Positions 54,385 through 61,730 of a stretch of DNA of 64,000 nt are shown piece by piece. The position numbers and the translations under genes are program-made. The stretch's first letter is position 1, and each line of letters starts with the position of its first letter. Source of the DNA: Acidimicrobiia bacterium (lineage in GTDB: Bacteria > Acidobacteriota > Terriglobia > Bryobacterales > Bryobacteraceae); the NCBI GenBank assembly GCA_016871315.1, contig VFZE01000024.1, positions 21,841-85,840 on the forward strand. Direction: 5' to 3'. A model generated the notes under the pieces. That model saw nothing but the letters and a program-made list of their open reading frames with translations, had not been told where the DNA came from and made no database searches.

Positions 54385-55395
54385 ATGACCGCCGCCGCCA
54401 CGCACGCCCTCCACATCGCCTCGAACGGCGACCTGGAACTGATCATCCGCCGCGCTTTTGACGCTCCGCGCCAGCTTGTCTTTGACGCCTGGACCAGGCC
54501 GGATCTGCTGCCGCAATGGCTCGGCGTGCACAACGGATGGACCATGCCCGTCTGTCAGGTGGATCTCCGCCCCGGCGGCGCCTACCGCTATGAGTGGCGG
54601 AAGGCGCCCGCCAACAAGCCAATGGGCTTGGGCGGTGTTTTCCAGGAGATCGCCGCGCCGGACCGCATCGTCGCCACCGAGCAGTTCGACGATCCCTGGT
54701 ATCCGGGGGAGGCCGTGAACACCTGGGTTCTCACCGAGCAGGACGGCAGGACGCTGTGTACGCTCACCACTCGCTACCAGTCCAAGGAAGCGCGCGACAC
54801 CGTGCTCGGCTCCGGCATGGAGGGGGGCCTGATGGTCGGCTTCCAGAAGCTCGATCAGCTGCTGGCCGAAATGCTCCGTAAGGATGCCCGGCAGTTTCTC
54901 CGCCACACGCTGGCCACGCTGGCCTATCGCGCCGGCAAGGTGCTGCGTGATACGCCGGAAGACTTCGCTGGCTTCCGCCTCTCCCCGCAAGCCCGGACCG
55001 CGCAGGAGATCCTTTCCCATATGGGCGACCTGATGGAATGGGGCGAGCACATGGCTCGAGGCGAATACCGCTGGCAGCCGGTGGAGCCGGCAAGCTGGGA
55101 CGCCGCTCACGACAGATTCTTTGGCGCGCTTGCTCGTTTCGACGCCGCGCTCGCCCAACGGCTCCCGGAATCCCTGCCTGACGAGCAGCTGTTCCAGGGT
55201 CCCGTCGCCGACGCCCTCACTCACACCGGCCAGCTTGCCATGATGCGCGGAGTTTGCGGCTCGGCCGTGCGCCCGGAAAGCTACGCTCGCGCCGAGATCC
55301 GCACCGGCCGCGTCGGACCGGATCAGGCAGCCCCCAATTCCGAGTTCGACGGCGACGCCAGCAAGCGCCGGGCCGCAAAAAAGGACGCCGGCTGA
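54385..55395 (+). CDS. SRPBCC (AHSA1-like) and DinB-like fusion protein
   Basis: This 336-residue protein has an N-terminal START/AHSA1 domain (about residues 10-165) with RAFDAPRQLVFDAWTRPDLL, WTMPVCQVDLRPGGAYRYEW (split), and GVFQEIAAPDRIVATE. A C-terminal four-helix DinB-like domain (about 168-330) has RQFLRHTLATLAYRAGKVL and AQEILSHMGDLMEWGEHM, with a late HTGQLAMMRGV. DinB proteins bind a metal through three His; here the pattern is partial. The TGATG overlap with the following sigma factor implies translation coupling. It is likely a sensor or detoxifying protein of unknown ligand. Confidence 0.72.
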   Translation: MTAAATHALHIASNGDLELIIRRAFDAPRQLVFDAWTRPDLLPQWLGVHNGWTMPVCQVDLRPGGAYRYEWRKAPANKPMGLGGVFQEIAAPDRIVATEQFDDPWYPGEAVNTWVLTEQDGRTLCTLTTRYQSKEARDTVLGSGMEGGLMVGFQKLDQLLAEMLRKDARQFLRHTLATLAYRAGKVLRDTPEDFAGFRLSPQARTAQEILSHMGDLMEWGEHMARGEYRWQPVEPASWDAAHDRFFGALARFDAALAQRLPESLPDEQLFQGPVADALTHTGQLAMMRGVCGSAVRPESYARAEIRTGRVGPDQAAPNSEFDGDASKRRAAKKDAG

Positions 55396-56015
55396 TGCAC
55401 CAGGCCGAAACAGGCTCTCTCGACGATCTCGCCCTGGTGCACCAGGCCAAGGCCGGCGACATCGGCGCCTTCGGTGAGCTGGTCTCGCGCTACGAAACCA
55501 GAATCTACCGCCTGGCGCGCAACATCGTCGCCCTGCCCCAGGACGCCGAAGATGTCGTGCAGAACGCATTCCTCAAGGCCTACTCCAAGCTCGACAGCTT
55601 TCAGGAAAACTCCAAGTTCTACACCTGGCTCGTGCGCATCGCCGTCAATGAGGCGCTGATGAAGCTGCGCCGGCGGAAGAGCTCAAAGACTGTGTCGCTC
55701 GATGAGCCCATCGACACCGGCCAGGACGAGCTGCCGCGCGAGATCGCCGTTTGGGAGAGCACTCCTGAGAGCCAATATTCGCAGACCGAACTGCGCGAGA
55801 TTCTCGATAAGGCCATCGACGATCTCCCGCCCATTTACCGCGCCGTCTTCCTGCTCCGCGACGTAGACGGCCTTTCCACCGAGGAGACCGCCGAGGCGCT
55901 TGACCTCTCCATTCCCGCCATCAAGAGCCGCCTCCTGCGCGCACGCCTCAAGCTGCGTGAAACCCTCACCGGCATTTTCAAGCGAAAGGGGGACGATATC
56001 TTTGCTTACCTGTAA
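55395..56015 (+). CDS. ECF RNA polymerase sigma factor
   Basis: This 206-residue protein has region 2 (QAKAGDIGAFGELVSRYETR and RLARNIVALPQDAEDVVQNAF, the -10 recognising helices). Region 4 has DLPPIYRAVFLLRDVDGLS and TEETAEALDLSIPAIKSRLLRA (split), the helix-turn-helix for the -35. It is an ECF-type sigma of RpoE length. A zinc-finger anti-sigma gene starts inside its end, and the SRPBCC-DinB gene is coupled upstream. Targets are unknown. Confidence 0.92.
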   Translation: MHQAETGSLDDLALVHQAKAGDIGAFGELVSRYETRIYRLARNIVALPQDAEDVVQNAFLKAYSKLDSFQENSKFYTWLVRIAVNEALMKLRRRKSSKTVSLDEPIDTGQDELPREIAVWESTPESQYSQTELREILDKAIDDLPPIYRAVFLLRDVDGLSTEETAEALDLSIPAIKSRLLRARLKLRETLTGIFKRKGDDIFAYL

Positions 56016-56229
56016 GGAATTCCTCAACTCTTTAAACGAATATTTTGACGACAACGCCGCCGCCGAGATCCGCGCGCTGGTGGAATCCCATATCAATACC
56101 TGCCCCAACTGCTGGGTCATCCTCGACACCACCCGCAAGACACTGCAAATCTACAAAGGCATGGAGCCGCAGCCGCTCCCGCCCGGCCTGCACGACCGCA
56201 TCATGAGCGCGCTGGATAAGAGGAAGTAG
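56002..56229 (+). CDS. Zinc-finger anti-sigma factor
   Basis: The start is TTG 56002, overlapping the sigma gene by 14 bases. The 75-residue protein has the zinc-binding pattern C4-x25-H30-x3-C34-x2-C37 (LLTCKEF, then ESHINTCPNC), the HxxxCxxC anti-sigma fold. It has no membrane segment, so it is a soluble, probably redox-responsive anti-sigma. It would hold the adjacent sigma factor inactive. Confidence 0.82.
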   Translation: MLTCKEFLNSLNEYFDDNAAAEIRALVESHINTCPNCWVILDTTRKTLQIYKGMEPQPLPPGLHDRIMSALDKRK

Positions 56230-56382
56230 CCCACGCTTCGGTCACCCTTCTTCAAACTTTTTTCGCAATCCAGCCTTCTTCCCCCAAATCAGCAATTTAG
56301 CGTCGAATCAGCACCCTCCAAAACCCGCGGGAATCCGCACTTTCCGACGCCCCTCGCTCTATCCTCAAACCGGAATGAGCGT

Positions 56383-56607
56383 ATGAGAAAAAGAGAATTC
56401 GTGCTGCGCCTGGCCGAGGACGCCAGCGTGTCGCCCGCCGAGGCGGCAGATCAGCTCGATACCGTCTTTCACGATGTCCTCAAGAAAATCCGGCAGGGCA
56501 AACCCGCACGCCTCCCTGGCCTGGGCACTTTCCTGCCAGGCGAAAGACCGAAGTTCAGATTTACCGATCATGCGAAAACCAAGTCCCCAAAATCCAACAA
56601 GCGCTGA
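56383..56607 (+). CDS. HU-like small DNA-binding protein
   Basis: This 74-residue protein has an HU/IHF-like fold pattern. A helical pair (EFVLRLAEDASVSPAEAADQ and LDTVFHDVLKKIRQGKPARL) is followed by the wing start GLGTFLPGERPKFRF. It is shorter than canonical HU (90) and lacks the long DNA-binding arm sequence. A GGAATGAG upstream may be its ribosome-binding site. The next gene, encoding a TIR protein with a second HU-like module, begins inside its end. Confidence 0.6.
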   Translation: MRKREFVLRLAEDASVSPAEAADQLDTVFHDVLKKIRQGKPARLPGLGTFLPGERPKFRFTDHAKTKSPKSNKR

Positions 56608-57184
56608 GATTGCAGCCAAGCCCACCTGCCGGGAAGTCGCGCGCCTGGTTCTGAAGTGCCTGAAGGAGGGAACCGCGGTGGAAATCGACGGGGTAGGCAT
56701 TTTCCGCCCGGACGGCAGCGGAGGCTACGACTTTCGCGCCGAAACCCGTCCGCTGGTTTTCCTGGCCTACGCCGCGGAGGACCTGCCGCTTGCCGAACGC
56801 ATCTACGAAGCCCTGGAAAAGCTTGGCTTCGAACCGTGGCTCGACAAGCGCAAGCTGCTGCCCGGCCAGAATTGGCCCCGCGCCATCGAGCGCGCCATTG
56901 AAGCCTCCAGCTTCTTCGTCGCATGCATGTCGCACCGCAGCGTCACCAAGCGCGGCCGCTTCCACGCCGAAATGCGTTATGCGCTGGACTGCGCCTCCAT
57001 GCAGCCGCTCGGGGAGACCTACTTCATTCCCATCCGGCTGGATGATTGCGAAGTGCCCATGGAGATACAACGCTCCTATCAATACTTGGACCTGTTTCCC
57101 GACTGGGAGAAAGGCTTCAACCACCTGGTGGACGTCATGCGCCAGCAGGAGCGCCGCGAGCGCCGCAAGAAGCCGGCCGCCTAA
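56570..57184 (+). CDS. HU-half-module and TIR-domain fusion protein
   Basis: I start at ATG 56570, overlapping the HU-like gene by 38 bases. The 204-residue protein has an N-terminal segment (CREVARLVLKCLKEGTAVEID, split, then GVGIFRPDGSGG) like the HU helix and wing. A TIR domain follows from residue about 61: LVFLAYAAEDLPLAERIYEAL, the BB-loop LDKRKLLPGQNWPRAIERAI, and SHRSVTKRGRFHAEMRYALD. E134 in that last block is at the catalytic position of TIR NADases of the SVxKRG family. The C-terminal helices end basic (RRERRKKPAA). It may be a NAD-cleaving effector or a signal protein. No defence partner gene is adjacent except the HU-like gene. Confidence 0.78.
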   Translation: MRKPSPQNPTSAEIAAKPTCREVARLVLKCLKEGTAVEIDGVGIFRPDGSGGYDFRAETRPLVFLAYAAEDLPLAERIYEALEKLGFEPWLDKRKLLPGQNWPRAIERAIEASSFFVACMSHRSVTKRGRFHAEMRYALDCASMQPLGETYFIPIRLDDCEVPMEIQRSYQYLDLFPDWEKGFNHLVDVMRQQERRERRKKPAA

Positions 57185-57588
57185 AGCCGCTTCAACGCCT
57201 TCCGCGCCTCCGCCGCCTCCTTATGCTCAGGCGCCAGCTCCAGGAACTTCCCGTACGCCGCCTTCGCTTTGTCCGGCTGCTTTAGTTTCTCCAGCGATTC
57301 GCCCAGTTTCAGGAACGCCTCCGCGTAACCTGGGTTCCACTTCGTCGCTTCCTCAAAGCGCCCCGCCGCCGCAAGCCAGCTCTTCTTCTTGAAGTAGAAC
57401 TCGCCCACTTTGTACTCCTTCTCCGCTTGCAGCGGGTTGAACGAGTACTGCTTCTCGCGAAGCATCTCATCTTCTTCGGGAGGCTCCTGCACTTGCTGCG
57501 GCTCCTGCTTGCGCTCCTTCTGCTCCTGCCCCATTCCCACGGAGACGGGGCACAGAATCAGCGCCAGCAATCGCAGTGCGCGTGCCAC
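57181..57588 (-). CDS. Secreted TPR-repeat protein
   Basis: This 135-residue protein has a signal peptide (LRLLALILCPVSVGMG), then a Glu/Gln-rich linker. It has at least two TPRs: AEKEYKVGEFYFKKKSWLAA and a run with AEAFLKLGESLEKLKQPDKA. It is a periplasmic scaffold of unknown partner. Its stop shares CTAA with the TIR gene stop (57181-57184). Its start is only 22 bases from the divergent uvrC start. Confidence 0.75.
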   Translation of the reverse strand: MARALRLLALILCPVSVGMGQEQKERKQEPQQVQEPPEEDEMLREKQYSFNPLQAEKEYKVGEFYFKKKSWLAAAGRFEEATKWNPGYAEAFLKLGESLEKLKQPDKAKAAYGKFLELAPEHKEAAEARKALKRL

Positions 57589-57610
57589 AATGTCAGTATA
57601 GCCGCCCCCG

Positions 57611-59398
57611 ATGGACCTCCGCGAAAAAGCCGCGCAGTTGCCCTTGGCCCCCGGAGTCTATCTATACAAGGATCCGGGCGGCGAAATCCTCTACGCCGGC
57701 AAGGCCAAAAACCTCCGCCACCGTGTCCGTAGCTACTTCACTGCGGACCGGTTGGCAGACTCCCGCACCGGCACGCTGCTTTCGGTCGCCACCCACATCG
57801 ACTACATCCTCACCGACAACGAAAAAGAGGCGCTGGCGCTGGAAAACAACCTCATCAAGCAGTACAAGCCGCGCTTCAACGTCCTGCTGCGCGACGACAA
57901 GACCTACCCCTACATCAAGCTCACCCACGAGAAATACCCGCGCGTCTACGTCACGCGCCGCCTCCACAAGGGCGCCACTTACTATGGCCCCTACTTCCCC
58001 GGCAATCTCGCGCACCGCATCGTCAACTTCATCCACCGCAGCTTCAAGATCCCCTCCTGCAACGTTGACCTGACGCGTTCTCATCCGCAGCCGTGCCTCG
58101 AGTACCACATCCACCGCTGCCTCGGCCCGTGCGTCGAAGGCCTCACGACGGACGACGCCTACGCCTCCGCTGTCGGCGATTTGCGGCTGTTCCTCGAAGG
58201 CAAGAACCGCGACCTCGCCGGCCAGCTGCGCCGCCGCATGGAGGCCGCCTCCGCCGGCCTGCGTTTTGAAGAGGCCGCCGCGCTGCGCGACCTGCTTGCC
58301 ACCGTCGAGGAGCTTGACGAAAAGCAGAAGATGGCCGCCGCCGCCGGCGACAACACCGACATCCTAGCCCTCCACGCCGAACCGCCGCTGGTGGCCGCCA
58401 ATCTTTTCCACCTCCGCAACGGCCGCATCGTCGACCGCCGCGAGTTCTTCTTCGAAGATCAGCTGGAATTCGACCAGGGCGAATTCATCGCCGCACTGCT
58501 GAAGCAGCTTTACCTCGGAACGCGCGACGTTCCCGATCACATCCACGTCCCCGCCGACTTTGAAGACCTCGAACCGCTGGAAGCCCTGCTCGCCGAACAG
58601 CGCGGCCGCAAGGTCGCCATCCACACGCCGCAGCGCGGACAGAAAAAGGCCATGCTCGCGCTTGTCGAAACCAACGCCCGTCACAGCTTTGAGCAGCGCT
58701 TCCGCGTGCTCACACCGTCGTCTGATGCCATCCGCCAGGCGTTGGCCGAAACCCTTTCCCTGCCCGAACCGCCCTCCCGCATCGAATGTTTCGACATCTC
58801 GCACATCCAGGGCACCGACCAGGTGGCCAGCATGGTGGTCTGGGAAAACGGCCGCATGAACAAATCGGCCTACCGCAAGTTCATCATCAAGACGGTTGCC
58901 GGCAACGACGATTTCGCCTCCATGCGCGAGGTGGTCGCGCGGCGCTACGCGAAGGCGCCGTGCCCTTCGCTCATCCTGATCGATGGCGGCTTGGGTCAGC
59001 TACACGCCGCCGCCGAGGCGCTGGAATCACTCGGCATCATCAACCAGCCGCTGGCCTCCATCGCCAAGCGCGAAGAGGTCATCTTCGTCTACGGACAGGA
59101 GTCGGAGCCCATCGCGCTGGACCGTTACTCGCCGGTCCTGCACCTGATTCAGACTGTGCGCGACGAGGCGCACCGCTTCGCCGTCACCTTCCACCGCCAG
59201 CGCCGCGGCGCCGCGCGTCTGTCGAGCGAACTGCTGGAAATCCCCGGCATCGGCCCGCAAACCGTCCGCAAGCTGCTGCGCACTTTCGGCAGTCTCGAAG
59301 CCGTTAAGAACACGCCGGAAACGGAGCTCGCCGCCTGCATCGGACCCTCCGCCGCCCGCCGCCTCCGCGCCTTCTACGAGCCAAGCTTGTCCTCGTAG
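57611..59398 (+). CDS. uvrC: Excinuclease ABC subunit C
   Basis: UvrC makes the two incisions in nucleotide excision repair. The 595-residue protein starts with the GIY-YIG domain (APGVYLYKDPGGEILYAGKA), then KNLRHRVRSYF. A UVR motif is near 195-230 (LRRRMEAASAGLRFEEAAAL, split), the UvrC RNaseH-like domain has ECFDISHIQGTDQVASMVVW (split) and LILIDGGLGQL, and tandem helix-hairpin-helix motifs end it (LLEIPGIGPQTVRKLLRTFG). Length and order are normal. Confidence 0.97.
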   Translation: MDLREKAAQLPLAPGVYLYKDPGGEILYAGKAKNLRHRVRSYFTADRLADSRTGTLLSVATHIDYILTDNEKEALALENNLIKQYKPRFNVLLRDDKTYPYIKLTHEKYPRVYVTRRLHKGATYYGPYFPGNLAHRIVNFIHRSFKIPSCNVDLTRSHPQPCLEYHIHRCLGPCVEGLTTDDAYASAVGDLRLFLEGKNRDLAGQLRRRMEAASAGLRFEEAAALRDLLATVEELDEKQKMAAAAGDNTDILALHAEPPLVAANLFHLRNGRIVDRREFFFEDQLEFDQGEFIAALLKQLYLGTRDVPDHIHVPADFEDLEPLEALLAEQRGRKVAIHTPQRGQKKAMLALVETNARHSFEQRFRVLTPSSDAIRQALAETLSLPEPPSRIECFDISHIQGTDQVASMVVWENGRMNKSAYRKFIIKTVAGNDDFASMREVVARRYAKAPCPSLILIDGGLGQLHAAAEALESLGIINQPLASIAKREEVIFVYGQESEPIALDRYSPVLHLIQTVRDEAHRFAVTFHRQRRGAARLSSELLEIPGIGPQTVRKLLRTFGSLEAVKNTPETELAACIGPSAARRLRAFYEPSLSS

Positions 59399-59447
59399 TT
59401 TTCCCCTCCTTGTAACTTGTTGATATGATGGAACGCCGTTACTGTCT

Positions 59448-60803
59448 ATGAACCATAGGATCCTGCTTGTTTCCCTGCTGGCTGCCCTGGGTGTGGCCGC
59501 CGACGCTGATTGGCCGCGGTGGCGCGGACCTGATCTTGACGGCGTCGCCCGCGGCGACGCACCGTTGAGCTGGGGCGACGACAAGAACATCGCCTGGAAA
59601 GCCAACATTGCGGGCAAAGGCCACTCCTCGCCCGTCATCTGGGGCGATAAAATCTTTCTCACTACTGCCGTGCAGATCGGTGAAGCTGCTGCCGAAACCG
59701 CTGCCGCTGCCCCTGCTCCGGCTCCTGCTCCGGGCGGACCCGGAGGCCGGCGCGGTCCGGGTGGTCCCGGTGGTGGAGGCGGAGCCGGCGGGGGCGCCGG
59801 CGCGCTGGTCGAGCACAACTTCGACCTGGTGTGCCTGGACCGCAAGACCGGCAAAGTCATCTGGCAGAAGACCGCGGTCAAGGCCACGCCGCATGAAGGC
59901 TACCATCGCCGTTACGGCAGTTTTGCGTCCCACTCCCCGGTCACCGACGGCAAGCATGTCATCGCCTTTTTCGGTTCGCGCGGCGTCTATGCCTTCGACC
60001 TGAACGGCAACAAGGTCTGGGGCAAGGACCTCGACGTCAAGATGCGCATGCGCCTGGCCTTCGGCGAAGGCACTCCGCCGACGCTGTACCAGGACACGCT
60101 GCTGCTCAAGTTCGATCAGGAAGGTGAGTCCTTCATGATCGCGCTCGACAAGAACACCGGCAACGAGAAATGGCGCGTGGCGCGCGATGAGCAGAGCAGC
60201 TGGTCGCCTCCCTACGTTGTGGAGCACGGCGGCAAGAAGCAGGTGGTCGTCTCCGCGACCAACAAGGTCCGCAGCTACGATCTGGCGGCGGGCAAGCTGC
60301 TGTGGGAGACGCCCGGGCTCGGTTCCAACGTCATCCCCGCGCCCATCTACTATAAGGGCATCATCTACGTCATGAGCGGCCACCGCGATCCGAAACTGAT
60401 GGCCATCAAGCTCACCGCCGACGGCGGATTTGACTCTGTGGCCTGGTCTCTCGACCGCGGGACCTCCTACACCGCCTCGCCGGTCTTTCACGACAACATC
60501 CTCTACTTCGTCACGGACTCCGGCATGCTCACCGCCTTGAACGCCGCCACAGGCGAGCCCTACTATCACCAGCAGCGGCTCCCCAAGGCCTACAACTTCA
60601 AGGCCTCGCCTGTCGCCGCGGGCGGCAAGCTGTATCTTTCCACCGAGGACGAGGATGTCGTTGTTGTTAAGCTTGGCCAACAGTTTGAGGTGCTCGCCAC
60701 CAACAAGCTGACCGATCAATCCTTCATCGCCAGCCCCGCTATCGCCGACGGCGAAATCTATCTGCGCGGCCAGAACACGTTGTTCTGCATCCGCGGCAAG
60801 TAA
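59448..60803 (+). CDS. PQQ-type beta-propeller protein
   Basis: This 451-residue protein has a signal peptide (LLVSLLAALGVAADA). It has the opening DWPRWRGPDLDGVARGD typical of PQQ-like propellers, and repeats such as LVCLDRKTGKVIWQKTAVKA, ALDKNTGNEKWRVARDEQSS and ALNAATGEPYYHQQR. Residues about 80-125 are an Ala/Pro/Gly-rich insert (APAPAPGGPGG). Many such proteins bind no cofactor and serve as outer-membrane or periplasmic scaffolds. It is likely co-transcribed with the following SMP-30 gene, 4 bases away. Confidence 0.82.
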   Translation: MNHRILLVSLLAALGVAADADWPRWRGPDLDGVARGDAPLSWGDDKNIAWKANIAGKGHSSPVIWGDKIFLTTAVQIGEAAAETAAAAPAPAPAPGGPGGRRGPGGPGGGGGAGGGAGALVEHNFDLVCLDRKTGKVIWQKTAVKATPHEGYHRRYGSFASHSPVTDGKHVIAFFGSRGVYAFDLNGNKVWGKDLDVKMRMRLAFGEGTPPTLYQDTLLLKFDQEGESFMIALDKNTGNEKWRVARDEQSSWSPPYVVEHGGKKQVVVSATNKVRSYDLAAGKLLWETPGLGSNVIPAPIYYKGIIYVMSGHRDPKLMAIKLTADGGFDSVAWSLDRGTSYTASPVFHDNILYFVTDSGMLTALNAATGEPYYHQQRLPKAYNFKASPVAAGGKLYLSTEDEDVVVVKLGQQFEVLATNKLTDQSFIASPAIADGEIYLRGQNTLFCIRGK

Positions 60804-60806
60804 GAA

Positions 60807-61730
60807 GTGACGGACTTTCTTCGCGCACTGGACCCGGCACTGCACCGAATCGTACCGGCGTCCGCCAAGATCGAGAAGCTCGTTACAGGGTTCGGATTCA
60901 CCGAGGGGCCCGTGTGGACGCGCGATGCGGCTCTGCTGTTCAGCGACATCCCGAACAACGAGATACGCCGCTATGATCCCGCAAGCGAGGAACTCACGAT
61001 CTTCCGCAAGCCGAGCGGCTACGACGGCGACGATATGCCCGGAGCCTTGATCGGCTCCAACGGCCTGTCGCTTGACGGCTCGGGCCGCCTGCTCATCTGC
61101 GAGCACGGCAACGCGCGGCTCACGCGGCTTGAGCCGGACGGCTCACTCACCGTGCTCGCCTCGCACTATGAGGGGAAGCGGCTGAACTCGCCCAACGACG
61201 TCGTGCCGCACTCCACAGGCGCCATCTACTTCACCGATCCTCCTTACGGTCTTCCCAAGCAGGACGAGGACCAGCGCAAGGAGCTCGGCTTCAACGGCGT
61301 CTACCGCTTGCGCGATGGGGAGCTTGAACTGCTGTATCGCGACCTCAAACGCCCCAACGGCCTGCTGTTCACCCCCGATGAGCGCGCCTTCTTTGTAGCC
61401 AACTCGGACCGCGCGCGCAAGATCTGGATGCGCTGGGACGCCGGCGCCTCGGGCGCGCTCTCCAACCCGACGGTCTTCCTGGACCTGACGGCGGAAACGG
61501 AGCCGGGCGCCCCCGACGGCATGAAGGTGGACCGCGAAGGCACGTTATACTGTACCGGACCCGGCGGCATCTGGGTCATAACGCAAGATGGCAAACCGCT
61601 CGGCGTCATCCAATTCCCGGAAATCCCCGCCAACCTGCACTGGGGCGATGGGGACGCGCAAACCCTCTACATCACCGCCCGCACGAGCCTTTACCGCATC
61701 CGCCTTAATGTTCCCGGCGTTCGCCCGTAG
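60807..61730 (+). CDS. SMP-30/gluconolactonase family protein
   Basis: The start is GTG 60807. The 307-residue protein has the six-bladed propeller motifs: GFTEGPVWTRDAALLFSDIP (residues about 30-49) and GSNGLSLDGSGRLLICEHGN, with the metal-site Asn. It also has LNSPNDVVPHSTGAIYFTDPP and GAPDGMKVDREGTLYCTG. These match lactonases that hydrolyse gluconolactone-like esters using a divalent metal. It probably shares a transcript with the PQQ propeller gene. Confidence 0.85.
   Translation: MTDFLRALDPALHRIVPASAKIEKLVTGFGFTEGPVWTRDAALLFSDIPNNEIRRYDPASEELTIFRKPSGYDGDDMPGALIGSNGLSLDGSGRLLICEHGNARLTRLEPDGSLTVLASHYEGKRLNSPNDVVPHSTGAIYFTDPPYGLPKQDEDQRKELGFNGVYRLRDGELELLYRDLKRPNGLLFTPDERAFFVANSDRARKIWMRWDAGASGALSNPTVFLDLTAETEPGAPDGMKVDREGTLYCTGPGGIWVITQDGKPLGVIQFPEIPANLHWGDGDAQTLYITARTSLYRIRLNVPGVRP

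Noticed and set aside
59439..61106. Open frame of about 555 codons on the minus strand
   Set aside because: It lies opposite the PQQ-propeller gene and has no recognisable domain.
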